19,915 bases of DNA, from the NCBI GenBank assembly GCA_016199305.1, contig JACQGZ010000133.1, positions 1-19,915 of the forward strand, in the 5' to 3' direction. Positions 1-8,500 of the stretch are shown one piece after another (positions within the stretch are counted from its first letter, which is position 1; each line of letters begins with the position of its first letter). Origin of the DNA: Armatimonadota bacterium (GTDB taxonomy: Bacteria > Sysuimicrobiota > Sysuimicrobiia > Sysuimicrobiales > Humicultoraceae). The position numbers and the translations under genes are program-made. The notes beneath the pieces are model-generated. The model had not been told where the DNA came from and made no database searches. It saw nothing but the letters and a program-made list of their open reading frames with translations.

Positions 1-421
1 CGACCGTCACGGGCGGCAGGTCCACCAGTTGAATCTGGATGTTCTCGAAGGGCACCATTCCCGGCAGCGGCAACCGGGTCGTGAAGGGGTAGTCGGCGAC
101 CTCCGGCTCCGCCCGGCTGAGTGCTTTCAGGAGCGAAGACTTGCCGGTGTTGGGCGCCCCCACCAGCACCACCTGTCCGGCGCCCTCCTTCGGCACGTGA
201 TAGAAGGGCTTGGCTCGCGCCGCCCCCTTCTTCCGCTGCTCGACCGCGTTGCGCGTCCGGGCGATCCGCCGCTTGATGTCCGCCTGCATCTTCTCCGTCC
301 CCTTGTGCTTGGGGATGGTGGCGAGCATCTCTTCGAGGGCGGCCAGTTTGTCCTGCGGAGTGGTCGCTTCCTTCCACTTCCGCTCGGCGGCCAGGTAGTC
401 AGGGGTTAGATTGGCAGGCAT
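1..421 (-). CDS. DRG/Obg-like TGS-type GTPase, N-terminal 140 residues (runs off left edge)
   Basis: The reverse strand encodes the N-terminus of a P-loop GTPase; the rest lies beyond the left edge. It starts with a basic helical stretch of about 80 residues rich in Lys and Arg. The G1/Walker A motif GAPNTGKS follows at residues 88-95, then a YPFTT switch-I motif (111-115) and a G3-type VDLPP (about 133-137, where canonical GTPases have DxxG). This order and the YPFTT sequence are characteristic of the DRG/Obg/YchF group, which act around ribosomes; the DRG-like members usually end in a TGS domain that would be off the window. The ATG at 421 follows a TACAAT -10-like box by 12 bases, so the mRNA may have almost no leader. 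The gene is divergent from the MFS exporter. The exact subfamily cannot be fixed without the C-terminus. Confidence 0.85.
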   Translation of the reverse strand, partial: MPANLTPDYLAAERKWKEATTPQDKLAALEEMLATIPKHKGTEKMQADIKRRIARTRNAVEQRKKGAARAKPFYHVPKEGAGQVVLVGAPNTGKSSLLKALSRAEPEVADYPFTTRLPLPGMVPFENIQIQLVDLPPVTV

Positions 422-433
422 CGAAGCATCCCC

Positions 434-439
434 ATTGTA
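434..439 (-). promoter_or_regulatory. -10 box (TACAAT) for the GTPase gene
   Basis: On the minus strand TACAAT matches the -10 consensus at five of six bases and lies 12 bases before the GTPase ATG. A start site about 7 bases downstream would leave a leader of about 5 bases. No convincing -35 is visible. Confidence 0.4.
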
Positions 440-482
440 GCAAGGGACCCTCGGGGCGCTCGTCTGGCGGGGGCGGCCCTGG

Positions 483-488
483 TACACT
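483..488 (+). promoter_or_regulatory. -10 box (TACACT) for the MFS gene
   Basis: TACACT lies 10 bases before the ATG at 499 and there is no Shine-Dalgarno sequence in between, which fits a leaderless or near-leaderless mRNA. No clear -35 is visible. Confidence 0.35.
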
Positions 489-498
489 CGCAGCGGCC

Positions 499-1695
499 AT
501 GCTCGCCCCTCTGCGGGTGCGCAACTTCCGTAACCTCTGGATCGGCCAGAACATCTCGCTGGCGGGGGATCAGTTCAAGTTCGTGGCGCTCGCCTGGCTG
601 GTGCTCTCGCTCACCGGGCGCAGCGGCGCGCTGGGCACGGTCCTGATGCTGCAGGCGATCCCGCGCTCGATCTTGATGCTCCTGGGGGGTGTGGTCAGCG
701 ACCGGCTGCGCCCGCGCACCGTGATGCTGGCCTCAGACATCCTCCGCGCCGCAGTGGTGGGGGTGTTCGCGCTGCTCACCGCCACCGGCCGGATCACCAT
801 GACGGCCGTCTACGGCTTGGCGCTGCTCTTCGGGATCGTCCACGCCTTCTTCTTCCCCGCCGCCTCCGCCATCATGCCCGAACTCGTCGACCCGGTCATG
901 CTGCGCCAGGCCAACGCGCTCAACCAGGTGACCAGTCAGATCATCCTCTTCGCCGCGCCGGGCCTGGCGGGATGGCTCGTGGCCGGGGTGGGCACCGCCG
1001 GCGGCTTCGCCGTGGACGCGTCCAGTTTCCTCATCTCCGCCCTGTTCCTGACGTTCATTGTCACCGCCCCCCGTCCGCGTGCAGCGGCCGCGCAGAGTCC
1101 CTGGCGGGATTTCGCGGAGGGGGTAGGCGTGCTTCGCCGGGACCGCCTCCTCACCGCGCTGATCGTGATGGCCTCCGTCTTCTTTTTTGGATACGCCGGG
1201 GCGACGTATGTGGGCCTCCCGGTGCTGGCGAAGGGGCCGCTCGCCGCCGGGCCACAGGGGATGGGGATGCTCTTCTCCGCGTATGGCTTGGGCGCGCTGG
1301 CCGGCGGGATCGTCGGGGGCGCGATCTCTGTTCGCCGCCGCGGGCCGCTGAGCCTCGCACTCATCGCCGCGATGGGCGTGGTCTTCGGGTCCATCGCCCT
1401 GGTCAGGACGGTCTGGCAGGCCGCGGCGCTACTCCTCCTCTCCGGAGCGGTCTTCTCCTGGCTGGGCATCACCTACGTCACGCTGATCCAGCAGCGCGCC
1501 GACCGCGCGTACGTCGGCCGGGTCATGGGGATGCTCATGTTCGGGGTCTACGGCCTCTACCCGATTTCGTACGGCCTGGCCGGCTGGATCTCGGAATTTG
1601 TCGGCGTGCGGGCGCTCTTTGTGGGCGGCGGGGCGATGATCGCGGCGTCGGCGCTGGCGGGGTTTTCGCTGCGCGAACTCCGCGAACTGGACTAG
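499..1695 (+). CDS. MFS exporter, EntS/MFS_3-like
   Basis: A 398-residue polytopic membrane protein of the major facilitator superfamily. The opening segment ([17 protein letters not shown], about residues 10-26) and the following helix resemble the MFS_3/EntS drug and siderophore exporter group. The cytoplasmic loop [14 protein letters not shown] (about 63-76) corresponds to MFS motif A (GxLaDrxGrr). Hydrophobic segments continue to the C-terminus, consistent with about 10-12 membrane helices and with the usual 400-residue length. It probably works as a proton-coupled efflux pump; the substrate cannot be read from sequence. The ATG at 499 lacks a Shine-Dalgarno site and follows a TACACT box closely. 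It converges on the minus-strand gene at 1705 with 9 bases between stop codons and no terminator visible. Confidence 0.88.
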   Translation: MLAPLRVRNFRNLWIGQNISLAGDQFKFVALAWLVLSLTGRSGALGTVLMLQAIPRSILMLLGGVVSDRLRPRTVMLASDILRAAVVGVFALLTATGRITMTAVYGLALLFGIVHAFFFPAASAIMPELVDPVMLRQANALNQVTSQIILFAAPGLAGWLVAGVGTAGGFAVDASSFLISALFLTFIVTAPRPRAAAAQSPWRDFAEGVGVLRRDRLLTALIVMASVFFFGYAGATYVGLPVLAKGPLAAGPQGMGMLFSAYGLGALAGGIVGGAISVRRRGPLSLALIAAMGVVFGSIALVRTVWQAAALLLLSGAVFSWLGITYVTLIQQRADRAYVGRVMGMLMFGVYGLYPISYGLAGWISEFVGVRALFVGGGAMIAASALAGFSLRELRELD

Positions 1696-1704
1696 GCCCC
1701 CTGG

Positions 1705-3027
1705 TCAGGCCATCCCGTACTCGCGCAGCAGTTCCTGTTTGACCTCCTGGGCGGCGCGCGACATGAACGTCTGAATGTCCTCCGGCCCTTGCGGGTTGGC
1801 GCCATCCGGCCCCGGCGTCCACACCCGCGTGGCGGCGTATTCGAGGAACGGCGAGATGGAAGCGAAGGGGTAGATGATGTACACCTTCTTGCCCGTGGCG
1901 TGGGCATGGATCATCTCGGAGAGGGCGCCGAACGACATCTGCCCGGTCGGGTAGAAGACCACGTTCATGTCGCTCTGATCGATCAGCCGCAGGTCCCGCA
2001 CCACCGTGGCGCGCCCCAGGTTGAGCCGGGTGCGCTCGTCGAGGGAGGCCGCCCACTCCCGCGCCCGCTCCAGCGACCCCGCCCAGGCGGCGATCTCCGC
2101 CCGCTGCTCCGCGGAGAACTGCGCGTCGAACTCCTTCGTGCCGAGGCGCCCCAGGGCAACCGCCTCCTCATCCTTCACCGACAGGGGATCGAAGACCACG
2201 AAGTGCTCGCGCAGACTGCGGGCGAAGGCGCGGGCCTCGTCGATTAGGTTCCAGAGTCCCTCCCGCCGGAGGTGGGTGATGGGATAGCCGAGGTAGATGC
2301 GGGGCCTTTTAAAGCAGATGAGATCGAAGAGGGTCTGCGCCGGCTCGTCGTGCGCCACCAGGTAATGCGGCACCCGCTCGTAGTCGGCGAGCATCTTGGT
2401 GAGGAAGACCTCCTGCTCCTGCCACATGATCACTTCGTTGGTGGGGACCTGATCGCGCCACTGCTCGGTGTCGTTGAGGCGCTGGAGGATCTTGTAGACG
2501 CTGTCCACGATCGTCACGTAGAAGATCCCTTCCGGACGGATCGGCGGCGCGAGTTTGAGTTCCGGCAGGCTCTCCTGCACCGCCGTGGGTTCGGGGCGGG
2601 CGAGCCGGCGGCGCGTCTCGTCGAAGATGAGTTTGAGGTAGTGCGTGTCCAGACCGGGGATCAGGTGCCCCTTCCACCAGAAGCAGGCGTGGGTGACCAG
2701 GATGGTGGCGGAGTCCTCCTGCCAGAGCTCCGGGTCGTTGACGAGCTCGGTCAGGGCGACCGCGCGCAGTTGCTGCAGGGCCTCGGGGGACATGTCCAGG
2801 ATCGTCTCGGTGCGCACCTCCAACCCCAGGTCGCGGGCGCGGTCCAGCATCAGCCGGCCCACGTCGACCATGCGGATGCGCCTGATCGGCGAGGTCCACC
2901 GTCCCTCGGCGATGGCGGACTCGATGCGCTGCTCCGCCTCGTCCACCAGGCGCACGAGGTAGCCCGGCCCGCCGCCGAGTTCCCGGACCTTGCCGCAGCC
3001 GCTGACACCCGTGGCGATGACGATCAT
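1705..3027 (-). CDS. Two-domain protein: archaeal adenylate-kinase-like NTPase domain plus nucleoside 2-deoxyribosyltransferase-like domain
   Basis: A 440-residue protein I do not know by name. The N-terminal part opens with a P-loop-like GVSGCGK at residues 7-13, but the next residue is Val (14) where Ser or Thr normally binds Mg-nucleotide. Further on, VDVGRLM (54-60) and VTHACFWWKGHLIPGL (111-126) resemble the GDLM and DTHA...KG-x-x-PGL blocks of archaeal-type adenylate kinases. The C-terminal part (about 244-400) looks like a nucleoside 2-deoxyribosyltransferase fold: GYPIT (247-251), VFDP (278-281), RDLRLIDQSD (344-353) and SFGALSEMIHAHATGKKVYII (365-385), with E371 in the position of the NDT catalytic glutamate. 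The ATG at 3027 has GGAGGT about 8 bases upstream. It is last in the five-gene minus-strand operon, 37 bases after the enolase gene. Domain assignments are pattern-based; activity is unknown. Confidence 0.7.
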   Translation of the reverse strand: MIVIATGVSGCGKVRELGGGPGYLVRLVDEAEQRIESAIAEGRWTSPIRRIRMVDVGRLMLDRARDLGLEVRTETILDMSPEALQQLRAVALTELVNDPELWQEDSATILVTHACFWWKGHLIPGLDTHYLKLIFDETRRRLARPEPTAVQESLPELKLAPPIRPEGIFYVTIVDSVYKILQRLNDTEQWRDQVPTNEVIMWQEQEVFLTKMLADYERVPHYLVAHDEPAQTLFDLICFKRPRIYLGYPITHLRREGLWNLIDEARAFARSLREHFVVFDPLSVKDEEAVALGRLGTKEFDAQFSAEQRAEIAAWAGSLERAREWAASLDERTRLNLGRATVVRDLRLIDQSDMNVVFYPTGQMSFGALSEMIHAHATGKKVYIIYPFASISPFLEYAATRVWTPGPDGANPQGPEDIQTFMSRAAQEVKQELLREYGMA

Positions 3028-3064
3028 GAGTCCTTACCTCCCACCCTCCCACGCCCGCCGGCCG

Positions 3065-4213
3065 CTACACCTCAAAGGCTCCTACCCGTTTCCAGTCCAC
3101 CTCCAGACCCAGCCCCGGCCCCTGGGGCAGGTCGAGGGCGCCCTCGCGCGGCTCGGGGAACGGCGCGGTGAAGATGTCCCGCAGGGGGTTCTCCGTGTAG
3201 CCGTCGGCGCTGAGGAGCTCGGGGAGCATGTATTCGTAGGTCATGAAATTCGGGACGGCCGCGGCCAGGTGCAGGGTGGCCAGATGGGCCACCCCGGCGG
3301 AGAACCCGGTGTGGGGCGCGATGCGGAGGTTGTAGGCGTAGGCCAGCGCGCCCAGCCGCAGCGCCGCCGTGAACCCGCCGATGCGGCCGATCTCCGGCTG
3401 GAGCACGTCCACGGCGCGGCGCTCGATCAGATCCCGGAAGCCGAAGACCCCGAACTCCGACTCCCCCGCCGCCAGCGGGACCGCCTGGCCGCGGCGGACC
3501 AGTGCGTACCCGGAGATATCATCCGGAGGCACCGGCTCTTCCAACCAGGTGATGTCGAACGGTTCCAGCTGGCGGCCGAGGCGGATGGCCGTGGCGGCGT
3601 CGTAGGCCCCGTTGGCGTCGAGCATGATGGCCACCTCCGGCCCCACCGACTCCCGGATGGCGCGCACCGACTCCACGTCCGCGCGCAGGCCGCCCAGCGC
3701 CTCGGTCCGGCCGATCTGCACCTTGATGGCGCGGAATCCCCGCCGCGTCATCGCCGCCGCCTCGGTCGCCATCCGCTTGATGTCGGTCAGGTAGACCTTG
3801 GACGCGTAGCAGGCCACGGGATCGCGGCCGGCCCCGCGCAGGCTGCGGTAGAGCGGTTCGCCGGCGCCGCGGGCGAGCAGGTCCCAGAGCGCGGTATCGA
3901 CGCCGCTCATCGCCTCCAGGACGAAGCCGCGCGAGTGCCCCCAGCGGCGCAGTTGGGCGAACATCTGCTCCCAGAGGCCGGCGATGTCCCGCGGGTCGCG
4001 GCCGAGCAGCAGCGGCGCCAGCAACTCGTCGACGACCGCCGCCGTCACCTGCGGCGCCTTCCGCGCGATGCACTCCCCCACCCCGGTGAGCCCGTCGTCG
4101 GTGGTGACCTCGACGAGGGTCGCATAGAACGTCGAGTAGTCGCCGATGGCGAAGGAGACCGGCTTGGGGGCCCGCGCGGCCAGGGGATGGGCGACGACGC
4201 GCTCAATCTTCAT
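3065..4213 (-). CDS. Enolase-superfamily enzyme (mandelate racemase/muconate lactonizing type)
   Basis: A 382-residue protein with the MR/MLE layout: an N-terminal capping domain (1 to about 125) and a C-terminal barrel. Metal-ligand positions are D199 in MLDANGAY, E225 in WLEEP and E251 in AGES. H301 in APHTG would be the general base of a His-Asp dyad, but its partner position in LQPEIGRIGG carries Glu (E274), not Asp. On the opposite face the usual KxK motif reads K164-V-Q166. Such enzymes abstract a proton alpha to a carboxylate and either epimerise, lactonise or dehydrate acids. The altered pair suggests one-base chemistry, such as acid-sugar dehydration, but the substrate is unknown. 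The start ATG overlaps the cofE stop (ATGA at 4210-4213), so translation is probably coupled. Family membership is firm, function is not. Confidence 0.87.
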   Translation of the reverse strand: MKIERVVAHPLAARAPKPVSFAIGDYSTFYATLVEVTTDDGLTGVGECIARKAPQVTAAVVDELLAPLLLGRDPRDIAGLWEQMFAQLRRWGHSRGFVLEAMSGVDTALWDLLARGAGEPLYRSLRGAGRDPVACYASKVYLTDIKRMATEAAAMTRRGFRAIKVQIGRTEALGGLRADVESVRAIRESVGPEVAIMLDANGAYDAATAIRLGRQLEPFDITWLEEPVPPDDISGYALVRRGQAVPLAAGESEFGVFGFRDLIERRAVDVLQPEIGRIGGFTAALRLGALAYAYNLRIAPHTGFSAGVAHLATLHLAAAVPNFMTYEYMLPELLSADGYTENPLRDIFTAPFPEPREGALDLPQGPGLGLEVDWKRVGAFEV

Positions 4214-4980
4214 CGATAGAGATCCTCCTCCAGCGGCCGGACCAGATCGGCCGCGCTTCCGCCGTCGCGGATCAACCGCGCGCCCCGGATGAGGACGGCC
4301 GGCCGCCCCTCATCCGCCTGTCCCTGCAGCAGTCCCGCCGCCCCCGCCAGTTCATCCGCCACCGCTTCGATGGTGCGCCGGAGGACGTAACCATAGCGGT
4401 CGGCCTGGCCCACGTAGCTCAGCAGCGGCGCGAAGCCCGCCACGCCGATGGCCACTCCGACGGCGCCGTTGCGGTGGGGCCGGCCGTGGCTGTCGCTGAT
4501 GATCACACCCACCCGGGCGCCGCAGGCCGCCGCCACCGCATCGCGGATCTCGCCCGCCGAGCGGTCGGGATCCTCCGGCAGCAGGCTGACCACGTCTTCG
4601 CTGCCGGCAACGTTGGAGTGGTCCAGGCCGGCGTTGGCGCAGATAAACCCGAGGCGGTGTTCGGCGATGATCAGGCCGGGACGCGAGCGGTTGATGGCGC
4701 GCGACTCCTGCAGGACGATTTCGGCGAGCCGCGGATCTTTGCCGGTCTGGCGTGCCAGCTGTTCCGCCGCAGCGGTCGGACGAACGGTGCGCAGGTCTAC
4801 CACGCGCCCCTCGGCCTTGGAGATAACTTTCTGCGCGACGACCAGCACATCCCCGTCCTCCGGCGTGAGGCCATTCTGCTTCAGGCTGTCGACGATTGTC
4901 CGCGGCAGGTCCGCACCGGCGCCGATCTCCGGCAACCCGCTGAGGGCCCAGAGTTGCAGCCGCGTCGCTGGCGCGGTCAC
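4210..4980 (-). CDS. cofE: Coenzyme F420-0:L-glutamate ligase (CofE)
   Basis: A 256-residue cytosolic GTP-dependent ligase that adds gamma-linked glutamates to F420-0 to make F420. The length matches stand-alone CofE, so there is no FbiB-type nitroreductase fusion. Recognisable blocks are GLPEIGAGADL (15-25), VVAQKVISKAEG (47-58), NAGLDHSN (116-123) and SDSHGRPHRNGAVGVAIG (162-179), which form the nucleotide, metal and F420 sites in the family. The start is GTG at 4980, overlapping the MazF stop as GTGA, and the stop overlaps the enolase start as ATGA. No other F420 biosynthesis genes are in the window, so CofE sits apart from them here. Its position directly behind a toxin gene is odd and could be coincidental operon packing. 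Confidence 0.92.
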   Translation of the reverse strand: MTAPATRLQLWALSGLPEIGAGADLPRTIVDSLKQNGLTPEDGDVLVVAQKVISKAEGRVVDLRTVRPTAAAEQLARQTGKDPRLAEIVLQESRAINRSRPGLIIAEHRLGFICANAGLDHSNVAGSEDVVSLLPEDPDRSAGEIRDAVAAACGARVGVIISDSHGRPHRNGAVGVAIGVAGFAPLLSYVGQADRYGYVLRRTIEAVADELAGAAGLLQGQADEGRPAVLIRGARLIRDGGSAADLVRPLEEDLYR

Positions 4981-5297
4981 GGAAGATCGAGCGCGAATTT
5001 GATGGCTTGGTCCAGCGCCTGGAGTTTGGCGGTGGAGAGCGTCGTCAAGTAGTCAATCAGGAAATTCCTGGGGATGGTCGTGATGGTGTCGGCGTTGGCC
5101 ACACTCTTCTTCGGCACCCCATCCGCCGGCCCCAGCGGAACCTCAACGGGAATGCGGCGGATCGTCTGGGTGAGCGGGACGACGGTGACCGCGGCGCGCA
5201 CCCGGTAGGCCTGGTCTCGCGAAACGAGGACGGCCGGGCGCCGGCCGACGGGTTCCGGAAATTGGACCCACCAGATCTCGCCCCGCTTCACGGCCAC
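4977..5297 (-). CDS. MazF/PemK-type toxin (putative endoribonuclease)
   Basis: A 106-residue protein with the MazF/PemK fold signature: KRGEIWWVQFPEPVGRRPAVLVS near the N-terminus (residues 4 to about 26), then VTVVPLT and a strand carrying ANADTITTIPR, which aligns with the conserved end of the active site. Proteins of this family cut single-stranded mRNA and are held inactive by the upstream antitoxin. The first start is GTG at 5297; an in-frame GTG at 5291 would overlap the antitoxin stop as GTGA, like other junctions here, giving 104 residues. It overlaps both neighbours, so it is cotranslated with the antitoxin upstream and with cofE downstream. Target sequence is not predictable. Confidence 0.9.
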   Translation of the reverse strand: MAVKRGEIWWVQFPEPVGRRPAVLVSRDQAYRVRAAVTVVPLTQTIRRIPVEVPLGPADGVPKKSVANADTITTIPRNFLIDYLTTLSTAKLQALDQAIKFALDLP

Positions 5298-5533
5298 CGC
5301 TCCCGGGCCAGGGTGGCCGCAGTGGCCTTGGCGTAGGCCGTCGCTTCGCTGGCTTCCGGATGCTTCCGATAGCCTTCCTCGTAACGTCGGACAGCCCGGG
5401 CCTTCTCTTGCTCCGCCAGGGACATGGCAATCGCTTGCTGGACCACGCGGCTGCGGGAAAGCCCGCGGCGGCGGCGGATTTGCTCGATGGCCGCCGCCTG
5501 CTCATCGGGCAGGGTGATGGTTACCTTTTTCAT
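5288..5533 (-). CDS. Ribbon-helix-helix antitoxin (MazE-equivalent)
   Basis: An 81-residue protein whose first 45 residues match the CopG/RHH fold: a beta strand KKVTITLPDE, then two helices around IEQIRRRRGLSRSRVVQQAI. This part dimerises and binds operator DNA. The C-terminal half (about 46-81) is charged and probably wraps the MazF toxin. In the family the pair represses its own promoter. The ATG at 5533 has no Shine-Dalgarno sequence; a -10-like TAGTAT sits 9 bases before it, so the mRNA is likely leaderless. A palindrome lies between -10 and -35, a good place for autorepression. It is the first gene of the five-gene operon. Confidence 0.88.
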   Translation of the reverse strand: MKKVTITLPDEQAAAIEQIRRRRGLSRSRVVQQAIAMSLAEQEKARAVRRYEEGYRKHPEASEATAYAKATAATLARERWP

Positions 5534-5542
5534 ACCAGAGTC

Positions 5543-5572
5543 ATACTACCATTGGTGTAGGATGGGCGTCAA
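5543..5572 (-). promoter_or_regulatory. Promoter of the antitoxin-mazF-cofE operon
   Basis: On the minus strand TTGACG (5567-5572) and TAGTAT (5543-5548) are separated by 18 bases. The -35 overlaps the stop codon of the upstream peptidase gene. The -10 lies 9 bases before the antitoxin ATG, so the predicted transcript has a leader of about 2 bases. Confidence 0.6.
5546..5560. promoter_or_regulatory. Candidate RHH operator palindrome
   Basis: CTACCATTGGTGTAG has a perfect core ACCA-T-TGGT and CTAC/GTAG ends. It lies between the -35 and -10 of the toxin-antitoxin promoter, where binding by the RHH antitoxin would block RNA polymerase. It is an inference from position and symmetry. Confidence 0.45.
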
Positions 5573-8500
5573 TCCCGCACACCTTCAGGACGGTACCGGT
5601 ACACCTGCCGCCTGTGCACTTCATCGACAAAGCCCAGCCGACGATACAGCTGAACCGGCGTTTCCGCCGGATCGGTAAAGAGGATGATCGACCGGCAACC
5701 CCTCGCGTAGGTATCGGCCAGAATATGACACAGGAGGTACCTGGCGATCCCGCGGCCGCGGAATGGCACGCGCGTGGCCAGGTGGAAGAGCAGCCGATCC
5801 TCCCCTTCGTACCAGGCGAGGACCGCGGCCGGCTCACCGTGAAGGCGCGCCAGCAGAAAACGCCCCTCGCCAGCCAGTTCGGCCCGGCGGAGCGCCAGTT
5901 GCCTCTGCACCGCCTCGGCATCGGGGTCACCCTCGCTGTCGGAAAACCCCTTGAGTTTGGTGACGACGTAATCATCCAGATTGCTCGTCAGGGTGACCGG
6001 TTCGATGGCGAGATCGGACACCGCGGGTGCTTCGGGGACGGGCCCTACGTGGGCGAGAAAGACCTGGGCGCCGGCCGCGACGAATCCTGCGGCCTGCAGA
6101 GCGGGACCCAGCGCAGTGTCGCCCTCGGGGTCGTCGATGAAGACGTCCACGCGGCGGTCGCTGAAGTACGCCTGCACGTCTGCGCGGAACTCGGAAACGC
6201 GTTCCGGGCTCACCCCGCGGATGAGGACATGCGCCCCAATCGGCGCCAGCACGTGCCGGCTGTAAAACCCGAACGGCCTCTCTTCCACTAGATAGCCCAA
6301 CTCCGGATAGGAGGTCATGTACCAGGCGGGGACGAGTCGCACGAGCTCGTCGTGGAAAGGGTGGCGCGAGGGACTCATGAAGCGCCCGGCCGCCGCCTGG
6401 ATCGCCTCCGGCGACACCGCCCGGATGATCGCGGGGTAGCGTTCAAGATAGTCCAGCCCCAGGCCATAGAGTTCGATCTCCGCCAGGGCGCCGGCGAGAC
6501 CGCCGTGCGTCTCCAGGCGCACCGCGAGCGACCCGGTGAGGAAGTCACGGGCGTCGGCCACCTCGGAGGCCGTGGGTCCCTCGCGCTGGAAGCGGGCGGC
6601 CTCCTCCAGGATCGCCTCCACGGCGCGGTCGACGTTCGTGGGATGGACGCCGGCGCGCGCCCACCACGGACCCGGCAGCAACCCGGCGCGCGCTTCCACG
6701 TAGGCGTAATAGGCCAAGCCCATCTTCTCGCGGACGCGCTCGCCGACACGACCCATCATCCCCTGGCGGCCCAGGATGAGCGTCGCCAGCATCACCGCGT
6801 AGTAATCGCGGTCGTTTCGGGCCACCGCGACGCCGCCCAGGACGATGTCCGCCTGGCTCTTGCCGGGCAGCGCGATGCTCTCGCGGCGGGGCGCGTCAGA
6901 CGCCGTGGGTTCGATGCCCGGCGCGGACGCGACCTCGGCGTCCTCCTTCCCGCGCGCCCAGCGTCCGAGGACGGCCTCCACCTCGCCGAGCGCGAACTCC
7001 GGCCGCAGGTCGCCGACCAGGACCAGAATCGTTCCCTCCGGCCGGTAGCGGCGCTCATGGAAGACCGCCAGCGCCGCGCTGTCGATCTCTTTCAGAACCG
7101 CCCCCTCACCATCGGGCGGCTGCGCGTGTGGGTGGCCCTGGGGGAAGGCCATGCGCCGGAAGGCTCGTTCGGCGGCATAACGGGTGTCCTTCTCGTGGAT
7201 GCTCAGGGCCGTCAGCAGCTCTCCGCGCGCCTTGGCGACCTCATCCGCCGGAAACGCCGGCGTGGTCAGCACCTCCGCCCCCAGACGGAGGTACGCGGAC
7301 AGATCTTCCGCCAGCACCCGGCCGGAGAGGGCTATCGCCTCCAGCCCCGGCAGCACCGCGAGTGACGCGCCCATGCCGTCCAGGCGGGCGGCCAGATCCT
7401 GCGCGCTCGTAGACCGCGTCCCCCGCTGGAGCGTCGCGGCGACGAAGCGGGCCAGACCCGGTTGCCCCCCGTCGAAGCGGGAGCCGGCGGAGATCAGCGC
7501 GTACAAGGCCACCATGCCGCTGCCCCGCCGGTCCACCGCGAGCAGGCGCACGCCGTTGGGCAGGACGGCACGGTGAATCTGATCCGCGCCCACGACTCCC
7601 GGCGCCTCCTGCGCGCGGACGGGTCGGCCCGGCCCGCTCCAGCACGCCACCCCGGGAGTGACGGCGACGGCTGTCGGCGAGGCGGCGCTCCGTGCGCCTT
7701 CTTCAGGAACATACCAGCCCACCGTGCGCCGGCGGGGATCGAAAGTCGCCGCCGCCACCCGCTGCACCTCGGCGGCGCCGACCCGCGCAATCCGGTCGGG
7801 CAGCGCGAAGAAGGCCTCGGGATGATCCACCATGGCGTAGGCGCCAATCGCGCCGGCGAAGCCGTGGACGCCGTCGCGCGCATAGACGAACTGGGCCCGC
7901 GCCTGGCGCTTTACCCGGGCCAGCTCCTCCGGCGTCACCTCCTCCCGCGTCACGAGGTCGATGGCCTCGAGGATGGCCTCCTCTACAGGCGCCGCCCCCA
8001 CGCCGGACCGCGCCGTCGCGCCGACCCGCAGCAGACCGGGATCCCGCATCGGATACGCCGAAGAGCCGGCCTCGGCAGCCAGTCCCCGGTCTACCAGGGC
8101 CCGATAGAGACGGGACGACCGCGCCGCGCCACCATTGAAGGGCCGCCCGCCTCCGAACCCGCTGAGCACCCCATCGAGAACCAGCAGGGCGGGCAGATCC
8201 GGATCGGCGGCCGCCGGGACGCGGAAGGCCATCTGCACGTAGGGCGTCGCGCCACCCGGGCGTTGGACCACCACGCGCCGCTGCCCTTCCTGCGGCGGCT
8301 CGGCCGCGCGCACCGGCGGAATGCCCGGGCCGGGCGGGATCGCGTCAAATGCCCGCCGCACCTGCGCGAGGGCCTCCGCGGTGTCGAAGGCGCCGACGGC
8401 GACGATCAGAGCATTGCCCGGATGATAGTAGGCGCGGTAGTGCGCGTACAGATCGTCGCGCGTCATCGCGCGCAGATCGGCCTTCCAGCCGATCACCGGA

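Noticed and set aside
2990..4219. Plus-strand open frame of 409 codons opposite the enolase gene
   Set aside because: Antisense shadow of a well-supported gene; low-complexity translation with no motif.
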